Shown here: piece by piece, positions 43,249 to 56,439 of the stretch | Position numbering within the stretch: the stretch's first letter is position 1 | Layout: each line of letters begins with the position of its first letter | Assembly: GCA_964017195.1 (NCBI GenBank) | Contig: OZ024895.1 | Location: 25,895,875 to 25,959,874, forward strand | Length of the DNA: 64,000 bases | Origin: Siderastrea radians | Lineage: Eukaryota > Cnidaria > Anthozoa > Scleractinia > Rhizangiidae | Direction of reading: 5' to 3' | The notes under the pieces: generated by a model | The model's input: the letters and a program-made list of their open reading frames with translations, nothing else | What the model was told of the DNA's origin: nothing | The model's database searches: none | Translations under genes and position numbers: made by a program

Positions 43249-46200
43249 ATGCGGTTAAAAAAATTTTTGTTACGATACTATCCACCAGGTATGTATTGCA
43301 CGGCATAAATCGAAGGTGTCATGTAAGCTTATACTACGGTCCATTCCTGTGGTTTTGTGTTTGACTTTTTGAAACTTGGACCTGTCTCGTTCTATTTGTT
43401 TGTTATTGGTGGATTTAGAATGAATCTTTTGGTATCAAGTAATGCTTAAAAGAAATGTTTTCACAAAGAGGCTGCCACTGTGATTGAATTTTCACTTACC
43501 TTTATATTATTTCATATGAGTATTTGTTTCAATGGAATCGCACTGACATTAACCTGCGATCAGGCTTTCTTTTTTTTCGCGGCGGAGGGAGGGCGAAAAA
43601 AAAAGGAAAGCCTGATACAATTACTTGTTGAATCGTCTGCCGCCCCCCAATTAAAGTGTCTGTCAACGAGAGTGTCAGCGATGCCATCAGATAAGAGTGA
43701 GCCAATCACAATTTACCGGAAGTCGCTTCGTTGGCGGGAATCAGCAGAGGCGCGAAGAGGGCACGAAGTGTGCAAACAGCTTTATGTTGCCTTTTGTTTC
43801 CCGACCAATCAGAAAAAAGTCCAGATTCTGGACTTTTTACAGACGACTCGACAAGTAATTGTATCAGGCGTTCATTTTTCCGTTGACTACACCGCCGCGA
43901 GAAAAATAACGCCTGATCGCAGGTTACACTGACATTTTCATTTTGCTGTGGTTCGGGGTTCATCAAGGTAATGCAAATAAAAATATAGTTAAAGCTTCCA
44001 GTGATCCTAGTTTTTATTTTCCGAATAGTTTGAGGTAATCTCTGATGTAAAACTACAACCTACAACCTTGTAAGAACAATTAATAAAAACAAGCGACATC
44101 AACAATCACATTGCTGAACACCATTTACCAACTAACCATTGCATTGAGTGGGATTTTGCTGAATGTACTACAGACTATATGGACTACCACCAACTGCTAA
44201 CTTAGAACAAACAGCGGTAAAATTTCCGCCCAGCCCCACATATTAATTATGCATACATTTTCTGACTCAAGCTCTATTTATGATTGCTCTTTGTTTATAA
44301 GAAAAAGAATAAAAGTTGTTAAATGCATAATTAGTGTATGGGGCCCTGTAGAAGTTTTACCCAAACAGCTACCTGCGCCTTACAACGACTTATCAACAAA
44401 ATTGACAAAACAGACAACGTGTATAGGGCCATGTGTGACATTTGTAGGACCAGACGGGGTCAGTGCAAGCTTGTCCGGCAAATCCATCTGGTACCTTTCT
44501 TGATTTAGTGCATGCCACTTTAACATTCACTGAGTATTTACAAGCACCTCTTCTACATTTTCAACTAACATTAAACTTAAAAATGGAGTTAGTTTGTCCA
44601 GACGGGAAAATATTTCAGTTGGCTCTCGGTCATGGCGAACAGTCCTCGAGCCAAATATTTTCCCATCCAGCCCACCCATTCAGTCAGTAAGTGTATAGTA
44701 CGGGATATGGTGTGGAATGTATAGTTTAAACAAATCTAAAAGAAGAAGGGAAAATAAGTGTACTAAAGGAGAAGTGATAAAAGAACTGACAAAAATAATT
44801 AAATGTTAATGTTGCTAATCCACATGTTGACTAGTTTCCCATCAATTTGTCACCGTGACCCACACAGCCCCAATCTCACGTCCCAGCATTCTTGATCTCA
44901 CCTCTCCACACATATCCATGTCCCACGTCCCCAAAAACGTCCCACTGTCCCAGCCCCCAAGTCCTTATCCCATGTCCTCTAGTCATGGCTGATACTGGAG
45001 GATCAATGGCGTATAGGATTTCTACCAGGGTTGGCTTGTTCTGTTTGCTGGTTTATAGACATGCCCTTAATCAATCTGAAGCTCTTGGTATTTTAGTATA
45101 AAGAGTTTTCTACATTTGCATTTGGTTTATTCTAGAAAATAACAATGATACATTTTTTGTACAGGAATAATTTTAGAGTATGAGCAGTCTGGCTTGATGA
45201 AGTCCAAGTCCATCGATCTACTGGACTTAAAACCAACGTGAGAAAACTATGTAATTTAGTAGTGAAGATTCAAGTCTTCAAAAATAATTAGTAGGTGATT
45301 AGGTGAAGAAGCTAATCATAGGGAATAATTGAGAGGGCTGAGAGCATAGCTGTCTTATGTAGAATTCCTGCCATTTCTTTGTTTTGCTCAAAACTGCCTG
45401 AGTTATTATTTTTTGAATGTCACCTTCACTTTATTCCAAAAACGTTGCCCAAAGATTGTTTTCTTCCATTTGTGTTTCATTTGCAAGAAAAATGAAGCCA
45501 AAAAGTGACTTCACATGGTCAGTGTAAGACTGCAGAAACAAATTAAAGAAACCAAAGTTCTTTGTCTCTGTAAACAAATTAACAATGTATTGAACTCAAT
45601 GAAATGGCAAGAAAGCTGCTTTTGAGTGATTATGTGATAAAATCACTACTCTGTAGACCAGGTTTTGTTGTGGATCTACTCAGTTTTCATCCTAAATCAG
45701 CACTTTGCTGCAGAAGTTGAGAGACTTCAGTATATGCTCACTTTCAGATGTTTCTAAATAGATTTTTTGAGCTTTTACAAAATTATGCATTCATGTTTTC
45801 TTTCCTTTCAACACCTCTGACTTCTTTTTGGACCATTTAGTAGTTGTTGTTTAAGTTATATGTTTTAGAAGTAGCTGCTTGGTTTATTGTGGTCTTTCTT
45901 TGTAGAACTGATGTGGATATGCTGCTTGATGACATTGTTGCAAAAGAACCCTTGATTACACCTTCCAGGATGGAGCAAGTTAGAAAGTTAATAACCAGTA
46001 TCCTTTATAAATTATGATCGTCCGGGTTATTGTAGTCCTGAGAAGGACTGTTTGTGATGACATTGACTGATGTTTTGACAACCGGAGCGGAAGTCATCAT
46101 CAGAGTCAAGTGAACTGTGAATCGTCAGTAGATGTTGTAAGTCTCTGGTCGTTGTCCTGATTGGCCAACGCTCTCATAATGTTATTGGTCGTCTGTCAAT

Positions 46201-49200
46201 TAAGCCGTGATGTTATTGGCTGTGAAGACTGTAAAACGTGACTGGTGCGTTTTGATCCGTCTTTTGTTAGTCAAATGTCCGTCGGTATTTTGGTAGTAAA
46301 ATTAGTCGGTTTGTCTATTGTGTGGTTCCAGAAAACATCCATACCCTCCCCACGGAAGGGATTGGAATTTCCAGGGGGGTGGGGGGATCAAAGGCCCAGG
46401 AAATCCTGAGGGGGGGGTGTTGTATCAATTTATATTATTTTTTCCAGACCTGTTCCATTATTCCTATATGTTAAATTTTCTTTGTTTGCATTTTGCTTAC
46501 CGATCCGTGGATGCAAACATTGATAAAGGTGATCAGGCTCGATTTCTGGTGCTGCAAGAGTCCGGTCATTTTACCAAACAGCGGCTGATTAGCGAACAGC
46601 TCATGCTGTGGAAGATGAGTAAATCCCGTAAACTACACCGAGAATCTCTGTCACACATATTTAATCAGATACGTCTGTCATTTGATTTCGAACTTTATCC
46701 GTCTCTGCTAGTAGCAGCGCAGACATTACGTCGCATTTCTTCGTTGTTGTTCGCCGGCATGAAAACTATCATTTGAACTGAATTATTGCGTCAACATTGA
46801 GCACAGTAATAATTCGGAATTGACACAAAACAGTTCCTGATCCCGCTAAGAGTAATTCTTGATCGAAAACTACATAAAAACACTGTAATAATTATAGTTC
46901 GGCAGACAAATATTTACTTGTTAGAAATTTATGACTCAGGTGCGTTATATAAATCAAAAATAAAAACATGCCCGTTTCACAGGTTTTGACTCCAAACATT
47001 AATATTTCGGCATGAAAGAAATGGGCAGAATTTCTTCGGTAGCAGTGGAAAATCACATAGTCATCATTACAATTGCATAAAGCATGTATAAAAATAATAA
47101 AGTAAAAGGCATCCCAAGTATTAAAAGGGAAGTGTTTGATGGGAGCACATAACATGAACCATTGTTCAGATAAGTTTGTTTACAGAACATTCCCGCGTGT
47201 GTGCTGAAATGTTTTGGAATGCATTCATGCTGCTTGCAATGTCGTTTTTGGCTAAACTTTACATTCGATAAATCTAGTTGTGCTAAAGTTTTCTAACTTT
47301 GCCAGGTCTCTGGCCTGTTCCAGGCGTTCAGATAGTGGAGCGCGAGCGAAAAATATAGTGAGCGAAAGAGCGGGTAAAAACGAGGGTGACTTCCCCAGTC
47401 TCCCCTCGTTTTTTCCCGCTCTTTCGCTCACTATATCTAGCCCTATATCTATATTTTTCGCTCACGCTCCACTATCTGAACGCCTGGAACAGGCTACCAG
47501 GTCTCCAGAGAAGGCGGTTTACCACAGCCTTGCATCAGCATAAATAAAAGCAGAATTATGCAAATTGCAAAATCGGTGGCATGTCAAACTTTCACCGCCA
47601 GTCGACGAGACAACGGGAGGCTAATTGTCGTGGAGAAGATTGAATTACACTGCACGATGGAAACCAGAAGAGGCGGAAAACTTTATTTTTATGCTTTTCT
47701 GGCAATCACAGTCATCTTCCAAAATACTGAGAAATCTATCTAGGTTTAGGTTTGAATATGCACCGATCAATTCGAAAGTTCAACATCCCCCTCCCCGGGC
47801 AACCCCTCCGGGCATCTGAACTTTTGAAGATTGGCTTGTTCAAATTCCCTCCCCGCGAGGCAAAAAAGCCGTGCCGTTCAAATGTCCCACCAATTACAAC
47901 TGTAGTACCTCTACTCAAAGACAGATTTCGTATTCAATCAAACACTTTACACGCTTTTGAGAGAGATATGCCATAATGACACCTTCAAACTTCTTTTAAA
48001 GACCCTTTTGAAAGAGTTATTCACTAAAAAGACGAAATTCTATCTTGTAAACTGGTCAAACTCTGCAAAAACCGAAAAAACCTCACGGTGCATTACGTCA
48101 AAACAAGAGATAAATCGGGTTCAAATTCCCCACCCTTCCAATGCAACATTCAAATTACCCCCTCCCCGGGCACGGTGCACAGTCTCTCTAAATCTGTCCT
48201 TCACTAGTGGTGTGGAATGAAGAGAAAATGACATTTTCACTTTAGCCAGTTTCTTGTGTTTGTACACCATCACTATGCCCACTAATGCCCTTGGTGATTT
48301 TTTGTGTCGAAACAACTGTCAGCATTTGCTTCCCCAGTTCTGTTATTTTCTTTTCCCTTATTTTTGTAATTCCTCTTTTCTTCGTTTCTCTCTCTAACAA
48401 TCTTTCATTCCTTCTTTCCCTTCTTCCCATCTTCCTTGTTTTTTTCCCTCATTGATCATTAATCATTTGCTTCAGGGTACCATATAATTCCATTTCAGTT
48501 TAACTTCTAGCTGAGCCACCTCGACTCAGCCTTGCCTCTAGGTTTAGGTTTCGGTTGTCATACTGTAGACTTACATGTAAGCTTGGTCTTGTATAGCATT
48601 TGTAAGTTTTGTAATGAGGGTTTATATTCAGTAACTGAACGCTTTTAAATGTTACAAGGTGCCATCTTCGAAACCCAGGCTGCTCACTCTCTTTGGTGTT
48701 TCTTGTCAGATCTTCGTTGGCCATGCTAACACGACAAGTTGCTATGCACAAAACAAGAAAGAGGCTTAATTCATAGATGCAGTTTGACTGGTCGAAGTTT
48801 AGGATTGCATAGAGCTTTCAACTAAGCGTCCACTCGCAATGACTTCCCTCGTAATTTTCTTATTATTCTCAGCATGCAAGGAGAAGCTCTGAGATTATGG
48901 CCAGACTTAACATTTTAGTCACCCCAGACCTTGTGGTTTCTCTGTTGTAGACCTTGTGGTTTCTCTGTTGTAGACCTTGCACTAGCTGAACCAATAATTA
49001 TATTTATTTTTAAATTATATTTTTATATTTTCAAAATGGCTGCTGTGTGAGAAAGATACTGAACAACTGGTTAATCATGCATATTTGCTTACATCCAAGC
49101 ACCAAAGCAAGTGGGGGAAACAAAATGGCTTTGAGAAAAAGGCTAAATACCATACAAGTTGTAGAAAGAAGCAATCAATTTATTATTGTCACTTATCTGT

Positions 49201-52200
49201 TGCCTGTCCTGGTTATATGTACACTCAACTTTATGACTATATAATTAATATATGTTTTTTCTAACCATAATTAAAAGTAAATTGACCTTGACCAATTCTG
49301 CAACAGGACTGCAAGAAAAACAAGCAGAAAGCGTGGATCATCATTTCTACCTCTTCAAGGTACCGGGGGGTACAGTGTGTTCTTTTTATTCAATGAAAGT
49401 TCTTTTCACTGTACCAGGGGTACAGTGTGTTCTTTTCATTCAATGAAAGTTCTTTTCTACATTACACTCATTGCAGTTGCTCTACTACAACTGTACGATC
49501 CCCCACTAGAACCACACAACACTGTATTACACAAGGTCTGTACAACATTGTGACTGCATAATACTAAAATCTTTTGTTCAAAGAAATGCTTTGTGTTTGG
49601 TTGAAGAGATATCAATGATAATTTGCCTGTCATTCATAAACAACTAAAAACCTTGCTAAAAACTTTCAAGTGCAAGTACATGTCCTTGCACTTTGTTGGG
49701 TGAAATAGTATATTCCCATTACGATCTTGCAAGGTATATGTAAAGTCAAACTTTTTCACAAACTAACTGGTAGATAAAAATACATTAAAACAACTCAGTT
49801 CTTCTCATGTGAGCTAAATATTTTTATTGTACGTGCAATGAATGGTTTGTAATAAACAGTTGTGAGCAGCACAAAAATTAATAATCACTGAATCTGACCG
49901 AAAGTTGGAGTGGTCATTCTCAAAGTATTGAAGTGCAGAAGTGTGGCAGCAAATTGAAGTGGAAAATACATTTGTAAAATGTTACCTGTATTTCTTAGTA
50001 CATGTGGAACATACAGTGTAAACATTTTCTGTGTCATCCAAAGACCTTTAAATTAAATTTAGTTTGATAAGTTTGCTGAGGAGTTTCATTCTTTTTGCTT
50101 TAATTCAAGTTAGCACAAGTTTACAAGTTTGTTCATTCTCAAAAGGTTTTGCTTTCATTTCCTGCAGGCCAAATAATGGCAATCTTTTGTTTTAAAATAA
50201 GCTCATACACAGCCCTCACTATCAATTGTGTGTTTCTTCTCAAGTTCTCCCACGCCACCAAAAGTAAGTTTTTTTCTTAGTGCATCTGAAACACAAGAAG
50301 CTGTGAGGCAAATCTTGTACAGACAAATTCCTTAAAAGAGTTGGTTCTACTCTGATGAGCAGCCGCATTTTGTTGTCTCCTGAAAACCAGTCATGTTAAA
50401 ATGCAGACTGCTGACCATGCAGACTGTGCAAACCATACACACTGGGAATTTTTATTAACTTATTATTTTTCAGTTTCTTTTACCTTGGTTTGCTGAAGGT
50501 GTGTTTACATTATACTTTTTACTTTTCTATGCCTATAGATGCCTTGAAGCCAGGTATGGTTCTGGAAAAAATTATGTAATCAATGCCCTAGGGGTCAGAA
50601 CTTCTAGAAACTCTAGAAGAATTTCTAAGGTCTGCTAGCTTGGAGAAACTAATTGAAGACGTGTAATTTCTTGCATCAGTTTCCTCAAATTTACATGTAG
50701 AATGATGTACATTTCCACTGTCCTAGCTGTAGCTTTTCCTCCATTCTCACTGATTGAAGTGATACGGATTTGTAATTTTGTACATAAAAGAACGCTGGTT
50801 TGTTTGCTGTACAGTGTCGCTACCACAAAATAGACAAAAATAGTCAAGTTGATGTCAACATCGTAAACATTTCACTCTCATTGGTTTAAATTCATTAGGA
50901 AATGCTCAGTTGCTATCTCCTATGTAAAGCTTGCTTTCAAATTACTGAGAAAAGATTTCAGCGAATGCGAATATTAAATGTTTATCAGCGAGTGTAAAAG
51001 CGAATATATTTTTTCCAATATAAATGGCGAAATAGCGAATGGATTTATTGGGGAATGGGAGTTTCGTGGCAACATTCAATAATTTCATAACTTCGGAAAG
51101 GTAGTGAATGGTTTATCTTACTTTCCAAGGCTCCTTTACTCTTCTCTAACGCCAAATAACAAGCAAAGTGGTGATCTGTGTAGTCTGCATAGTCTGCATG
51201 GTCTGCAGTCTGCACGGTCTGCAGTCTGCGTTTTATGACCGCCCAAAAACATTGTGTACCGGTATGCAAAAAAAGTCCCAAACAAAAATCCCAATGTGCA
51301 ACAAAATGTGAAGTTCTTCAAATCATCTTTATAATCTTTACGCATGGATAACATTAACCTTTTAATAAAGCAAGTGTTATTTACAAGTTTAAATTCAACC
51401 AGATGACACACTCTTTCAAAGTTGTCAAAGCTATTCACTGAGACTGAATAGGCCAAAAAACTTGACATATTCATTTATCTAGCATAAAATGTTTATGAAG
51501 AGATTATTAATAATTTCTCTTTTTCTAAAATACAGTCATGTTAATGTTAATGTTTGAAATAATTTTGAACCAAAAACAAAAACAATTATTGTTGGTTTCC
51601 ATTGTTTCAGATCATGGTTTTTCAAAAACAAATTATTTTAAACTGGGGCCTTATGCACCACATGGCATAAAGAGGCCTCAGTATGTTAGTACAACATGTA
51701 CGGGTGCATAAGTGAGCTACACCCCTGAGAAAGGAGAATGCAATATGATAATTTTGAACCAAAAACAAAAACAATTATTGTTGGTTTCCATTGTTTCAGA
51801 TCATGGTTTTTCAAAAACAAATTATTTTAAACTGGGGCCTTATGCACCACATGGCGTAAAGAGGCCTCAGTAAGTTAGTATACAACATGTACGGGTGCAT
51901 AAGTGAGCTACACCGCTGAGAAAGGAGAATGCAATATGATATACACGTACAAATTTATGAGTTACATGATGTCCATAATATACACATCCTAGCTGTAAAA
52001 GAGAAGTTCTTAAAATGTTAGTTTGGGTATAAATTGAAAACTGTCTTATTATCGTCTTACTGAAAAAGTGAACAGTCAAGTGGTAATTTTTGTATTTATT
52101 TTGTAGGTTTTAAGGGCTCACATCCTTCCATTGACTAATGTGGCCTTTAACAAGTCTGGCACAAGGTAACATATAACACTGAGTAATTACAAGTAACTGC

Positions 52201-55200
52201 AATTACTGGAAAGCATAAATCATCAATAATATAACCAATAATAAAAGTTCTATGGCCACAATGCTGCCATAATAGGTTCTCAATAATTGATGTATTGATA
52301 TTTAACATTTTTCATTTTCATTTGTTATTAATAGAATGAAAGTGATGTAAACTACGGAAATACAAATGAAATGAAGATGCGACCATTGCTGTTGTAATAT
52401 TGCAATTTAAGCAATGCAAATTTAACGCCGAAAAAAGATTTTCAGGCTTCAGTGCTCTACCAACTGAGCTATATGAAGACCCATACATTGGGAGCAGGCC
52501 AATTTATTGAGTACTGCAGCACAAATGTAGAGGCCATGAGTTTGAATCCCGTGGAAGCCCCGAAAATCTTTTTTTCGCAATTGCTTAGATTGCGATTACA
52601 ACTGTGATGGTCACATCTTAATTTTACATTTTGTCATTATTTAAACATGCAGTGTTGTAGTAATGTGCTTGGTGTGGACCTGAGAAATATAAAAGTGCCG
52701 TTAGGTTATATTGTTCGTTGTTAATACTTCTTTTTGATTTACCAGAAACATTTTCAAATGACATTATACTGTAAAAAAGCAATAATACCCCCCCCCCCCC
52801 AATTAAGCCCTCCCAAATATGAGAATATATTAAGCCTCCAAATCTCTTTACAAAAAGGCCCATGCCCACTCCTGCCCCCCCCCCCCCCCCATGAATATAC
52901 TGTAAGTGAATATATAAGCCCATGAGCTTATTTATAATGAAGGGCCCGGTGGAAAAAGGGCGTAAGTGATGATTTGAGGTTAAAATCGAAATTGCTCCTA
53001 TTTAGCTGAACATTGGCACACAGGCTGGTTTTCTTGCGACGAATGCTGTTGCACACTTATTTCTTGACCTGAGATCTAGAATTTGAAGAATTAGCGTATT
53101 ACTTTTGCTTAAAAGTGACACAAAGAAAACAACAGGACCGCGGATTCTAGGTTGAATTCCTTTGTTTTAGTTCAGGCAGAGAACAAAAGAAATCTTTCAC
53201 GCATCACTTGAGCGAGTTCAGTTCAACAAAACTTTTCGCGTAAAAGTGATACGCTAATTCTTCAAATTTTAGATCTCAGGTCAAGAAATAAGTGCGCAGC
53301 AGCGTTCCTCACATGAAAACCAGCCTGTGTGCCAATGTTCAGCTAAATAGGAGCAATTTTGATTTTAACCTCAAATCATCACTTACGCCCTTTTTCCACC
53401 GGGCCCTTCATAAAAACTGTTCGAGTTCGTCCAATTTTATTTGGAGATTTTCCAAATCCTCCTGCTGCTCTTGTCCTCCAGTGAAGAAAAATTGGTGCTC
53501 GATATCCTCTCCCCTTGGTTTTTTTTTTTTTGTTACCCTTCATAGAAAAGATTTAAATGGACTTTGGAAGTAAAAAGGGCACGTCTAGCGTCATTAGAGC
53601 GCACACATCCACGGCACAATAGGTTTCCTATGAGGCTAAGCTCACCAGGCAAAACAATAGTTATTCACTCCTAAACAAGCATGACAACCTATCTTTTTGC
53701 CTATTTTGGTCTACCATTCATCCTCTTTTTGTTCAAAGAGTTAGAAAAAAAAACACATGTTCGAAAATAAATTTATTACTAGAAACGCGTTTCTCACGGA
53801 GATAAAATCATGACCTCGAGAACATGTACACAAGGAAGGTTTTAAGTCAATTTCGTCTGATCTTATGAGCATCTGCCACGAAACAGCTATTTAATTGTTC
53901 CGTGTCATTGATAAATTATATCTGGTACGTAATTGTTTCAAGATTTGCTTTAGTTATGTGCTGCCTGTTAAAGTAGTGTAAACTGATAAAAAAAAACATT
54001 TTTGTCAGGCGAAATTGCAAGGAATTATAGGGTAACTTAAGAAGACAATATCTCGGAAATGGACATGGGGACCTATTTTTATTTTATATTTCAAAACATT
54101 GCATGATAGGTAACAACTTATGAAAGTTTGACAAAAATCGTATGTTAAATTTTATTTCGGGGAAATGACCTTAAGTATTTGGCCACCTTGGAAACAACAT
54201 ACTTTGTGAGGGTATAAAAAAAAAACAGAATTTGAAAACGCGTAGATGGGTCTCTCCAGTAACTCACCTGATTAAGAGAAATTGGTGAATTTGGCTTCTT
54301 CAGCTAGTATTGTTAAGAGATTTACTTTATTGGAAATTACATTCAATCAACAATTTTTATATTTTTAAAAAATTTTTATGTTGATGGGGTTTGTATCTCA
54401 AAATGCCAATGTAACAGAATAATATCTAAAAACTCTCAATCCTCCCACATCATACTGAAACCTGAACACAGATTATGAGATTGGATATGGAGTTGTTCAG
54501 AAACGAGGGGAAAAGACAAAAGGTTTCATGTTATCTGATCTTTTACAATCCCTTTTGCCAATATCAATTCTTTGAAAACACAGGTAACTGGCATTATGTT
54601 AGTTTCATCTGATATTTCTGCTTAAAGTAAAGTGAATGATATATGATGGTTGTTTTGTAGAAAAGATTTTTCTACGTGGTATAAGTTATAAAACTCCCCC
54701 AATGCTTCTGAATTTTCTAGTGGTTAATCCAGGAGTGTTACTTGCAGTTAGAGGCAGATTAATTAACTTAGACTTGTGGGCAACTGCTGTCAAGTGGTCA
54801 GAGGTGTGGCAGTGTGATGCATGCTCAGGGATGACATTCCATTCACCTACATGTAGTAGCAAGATTTGAGCATGAAGGTGATCACGAGGTTACTTCCAGT
54901 CTTCCTTCTCCCCTGGCCTCTCCCCCTTTCTCCCGCTGTTTTTCACCTGGCAACCAACCTCCATACAGTGGTGCAGTTGTTGAATATGCGCTGAAGCAAT
55001 TGCTTTGCTCCAGGTACACTAGTCTCACAATAATAAAGAAAAGTTGCATTGTTGTATGAAGATAAAAATGGTGTCACTTGTTTGTTCTCATGAACTGTAT
55101 TATGATTAAGTTTCATAACAGGCAGCTATGATAGAACATGTAAAGTGTGGGACACAGCTTCAGGGGAGGAACTTCAAGCACTTGAAGGACACAAAAATGT

Positions 55201-56170
55201 TGTGTATGCAATTGCCTTCAACAATCCCTATGGGTAAGTACTCTACTCTGAATGGCTTTTCAGCCCCAAGCCCAATTCTGTTTTTAGTGATTTCTGTTAT
55301 TCTTCTTCAAATAAAATTATTTTAATCCAACCTTTGAAATGAAAACAGGCTATTCTTTCCATGAGAAACTGCATGTAGGACCTAGTGCTTATTTTCACTA
55401 CTTCAGGGTACAAGTTGGACCCATCTGCTGTTCAGTTGTGGTTTTCCAAAGGCGTGGTCTAGACTAGTTTTAAGGGGATCTAACTGATCTATCCACATTT
55501 ATAAATGTGGAGCTTGTCCAACTTCTTATAATACAATTCTGACCCACCGAGATCTGTGGTTCATTGACTGTCAGTAAACCTCAATTTGGCCTTAAACTAT
55601 AAGGTCTTTATTATATTTCATCTAAGCAAACTGACCTATGTTTTTTATTCATTAATTTGTTCAAAATCGTTCTAAGTGGGTTTAAACTTTCCAAGTTAAT
55701 TTAGTGGTCAAATCTTTGATTTTTTATAACCTTCTGAATGCTTCCAAATTACTGAGACACAACAACTAGTAAGTAATGATGTACTTCTTAAACCAAAAGC
55801 TTTAATTTAGTGTGTTAAGTCATGGCAAACAAAAGCTTTTGTTACACTCTTTGTCTTACTTATTAAATATCCATACTTAGCATGCCCTGTCATCACAAGT
55901 GTGCCTGTGTTTTCATGAGATGGTTTCTTTTCTTTGGAAGGACAGAGATACTTTAGAACATTAGAAAACATATTAATTTCTTTTTCCTTTTAATCCAACG
56001 TCTGTTAAAGCTACATGTATAATTAGATTTATAACTTGTTTTGTTGTTGCAATCTATGGTAGTATATCTGAATCATCAATGAAGTCAAATTCTAGTGATG
56101 TTTATTCTTTTAAATGATTGTGTTTTCCAGAGACAAAATAGCAACTGGTTCTTTTGACAAAACTTGTAAG
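43249..56170 (+). CDS. DAW1: Dynein axonemal assembly factor, WD-repeat (5' part, 7 exons)
   Basis: Orthologue of DAW1/ODA16/WDR69, a WD40 adaptor that helps load outer dynein arms onto intraflagellar transport for cilia. Exons: 43249-43288, 45165-45237, 45906-45997, 49307-49359, 52107-52165, 55111-55233 and 56131-56170, all with GT-AG introns and matching phase; 480 coding bases, 160 residues. Key matches: [16 protein letters not shown]...[71 protein letters not shown]. The N-terminal extension and the first one and a half WD repeats are present; the remaining repeats must lie beyond 64000, since no further exon is seen in the 7.8 kb after exon 7. No stop or frameshift. Confidence 0.93.
43289..43549. 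other. DAW1 intron 1, first part
   Basis: Non-coding; ends at the 9-bp duplication of the MITE that follows. Confidence 0.4.
43550..43926. mobile_element. MULE-like MITE with 9-bp duplication
   Basis: Ends TAACCTGCGATCAGGC and GCCTGATCGCAGGTTA are perfectly inverted; CACTGACAT flanks both sides (43541-43549, 43927-43935). A further inverted pair, GCCTGATACAATTACTTGT and ACAAGTAATTGTATCAGGC, lies inside. In DAW1 intron 1. Confidence 0.88.
43937..45164. other. DAW1 intron 1, remainder
   Basis: No gene or clear repeat; a C-rich stretch at 44865-44985 is low complexity. Confidence 0.4.
46005..46250. mobile_element. TA-MITE, second copy
   Basis: Same family as 40399-40641 (GATCGTCCGGGT, GGAAGTCATCATCAGAGTCA), starting about 8 bp after the 5' splice site of DAW1 exon 3. 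The right end lacks the TIR, so it is truncated or fused to other sequence. Confidence 0.7.
46251..47310. other. DAW1 intron 3 sequence
   Basis: Contains a G-rich stretch (46361-46420). A 152-codon open frame here has no recognisable domain and I do not call it. Confidence 0.35.
47311..47496. mobile_element. Hairpin MITE (CCTGTTCCAGGCG family), copy 2
   Basis: Ends TGGCCTGTTCCAGGCG and CGCCTGGAACAGGCTA; CCAGGTCTC on both sides (47302-47310, 47497-47505) is a 9-bp target duplication as in MULE-like elements. The whole element can fold into one hairpin. Confidence 0.85.
47506..49306. other. DAW1 intron 3, remainder
   Basis: Two C-rich blocks near 47785-47870 and 48125-48175 share CCCCTCCCCGGGC and could be ends of one decayed repeat. 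A 24-bp unit (ACCTTGTGGTTTCTCTGTTG) is duplicated at 48930-48977. No gene. Confidence 0.4.
49361..49458 (+). repeat. Tandem duplication, ~48-bp unit
   Basis: GGGGTACAGTGTGTTCTTTT followed by ATTCAATGAAAGTTCTTTTC occurs twice right after the 5' splice site of exon 4. Confidence 0.8.
49459..51178. other. DAW1 intron 4 sequence
   Basis: AT-rich, no gene or bounded repeat seen. Confidence 0.35.
51179..51230. repeat. AGTCTGCA-type short tandem repeat
   Basis: Runs of TAGTCTGCA, TGGTCTGCA and CAGTCTGCA variants. Also produces a spurious open frame. Confidence 0.75.
51562..51945 (+). repeat. 189-bp tandem duplication
   Basis: Two near-identical copies beginning ATTTTGAACCAAAAAC at 51562 and 51751, each ending GAAAGGAGAATGCAATATGA. 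High identity suggests a recent event. Confidence 0.88.
52372..52620. mobile_element. Hairpin element with tRNA-like boxes
   Basis: Arms of about 80 bp (TGAAGATGCGACCATTGCTG and, inverted, at 52594-52620) can pair along AAAAAAGATTTTC. Inside, an A-box-like TAGCTCAGTTGGTAGAGC is on the minus strand, while a B-box-like GTTTGAATCCC is on the plus strand. A foldback of a tRNA-derived sequence. Confidence 0.6.
52775..52895. repeat. Poly-C tracts
   Basis: Two C-runs, 52789-52800 and 52876-52890, in similar contexts (AAGCCYCC, CCCATG). Low complexity, possibly ends of a decayed G-rich-TIR MITE. Confidence 0.5.
52937..53411. mobile_element. 475-bp MITE with ~190-bp TIRs
   Basis: Begins ATGAAGGGCCCGGTGGAAAA and ends with its inverse. 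Arms also share TTAGCTGAACATTGGCACAC and TTGACCTGAGATCTA. The spacer is only about 100 bp, so the whole element is hairpin-like. In DAW1 intron 5. Confidence 0.88.
53412..55110. other. DAW1 intron 5, remainder
   Basis: No gene or bounded element recognised. Confidence 0.35.
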
Positions 56171-56439
56171 GTACGTAACTTGAAGGTATCACACATGTCA
56201 TCTATTCTGTAGTTAATTGACACAACAAGCTGACATCCCTCACAATAAAGTGATAGCTGTAGATGGGAATAAACATTACATTAGTTTACAGATTTTCTTT
56301 AAAAAAAACACCAAAGAAAACACAGAAAAAATGCCGAAGAAATGTGCATTGAAAAAATGAAGATGTACTAGCAATAACAATTTACACGTATTTAACAATT
56401 ATCCTGCAAAATTTCGTGGAATATTACCCTGATACTTAG
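56171..56439. other. Start of DAW1 intron 7
   Basis: Nothing recognisable before the poly(T) that marks the 3' end of the antisense LINE. Confidence 0.35.

Noticed and set aside
44892..45101. Pro/Ser-rich frame in DAW1 intron 1
   Set aside because: Low-complexity C-rich sequence without a start context or homology.
46318..46776. 152-codon plus frame in DAW1 intron 3
   Set aside because: No recognisable motif, begins in a G-rich repeat-like stretch, and lies in an intron.
54656..54680. Possible micro-exon of DAW1 (after GTTTTGTAG)
   Set aside because: Phase does not fit; the exon starting at 55111 already supplies the expected FITGSYD residues in frame.
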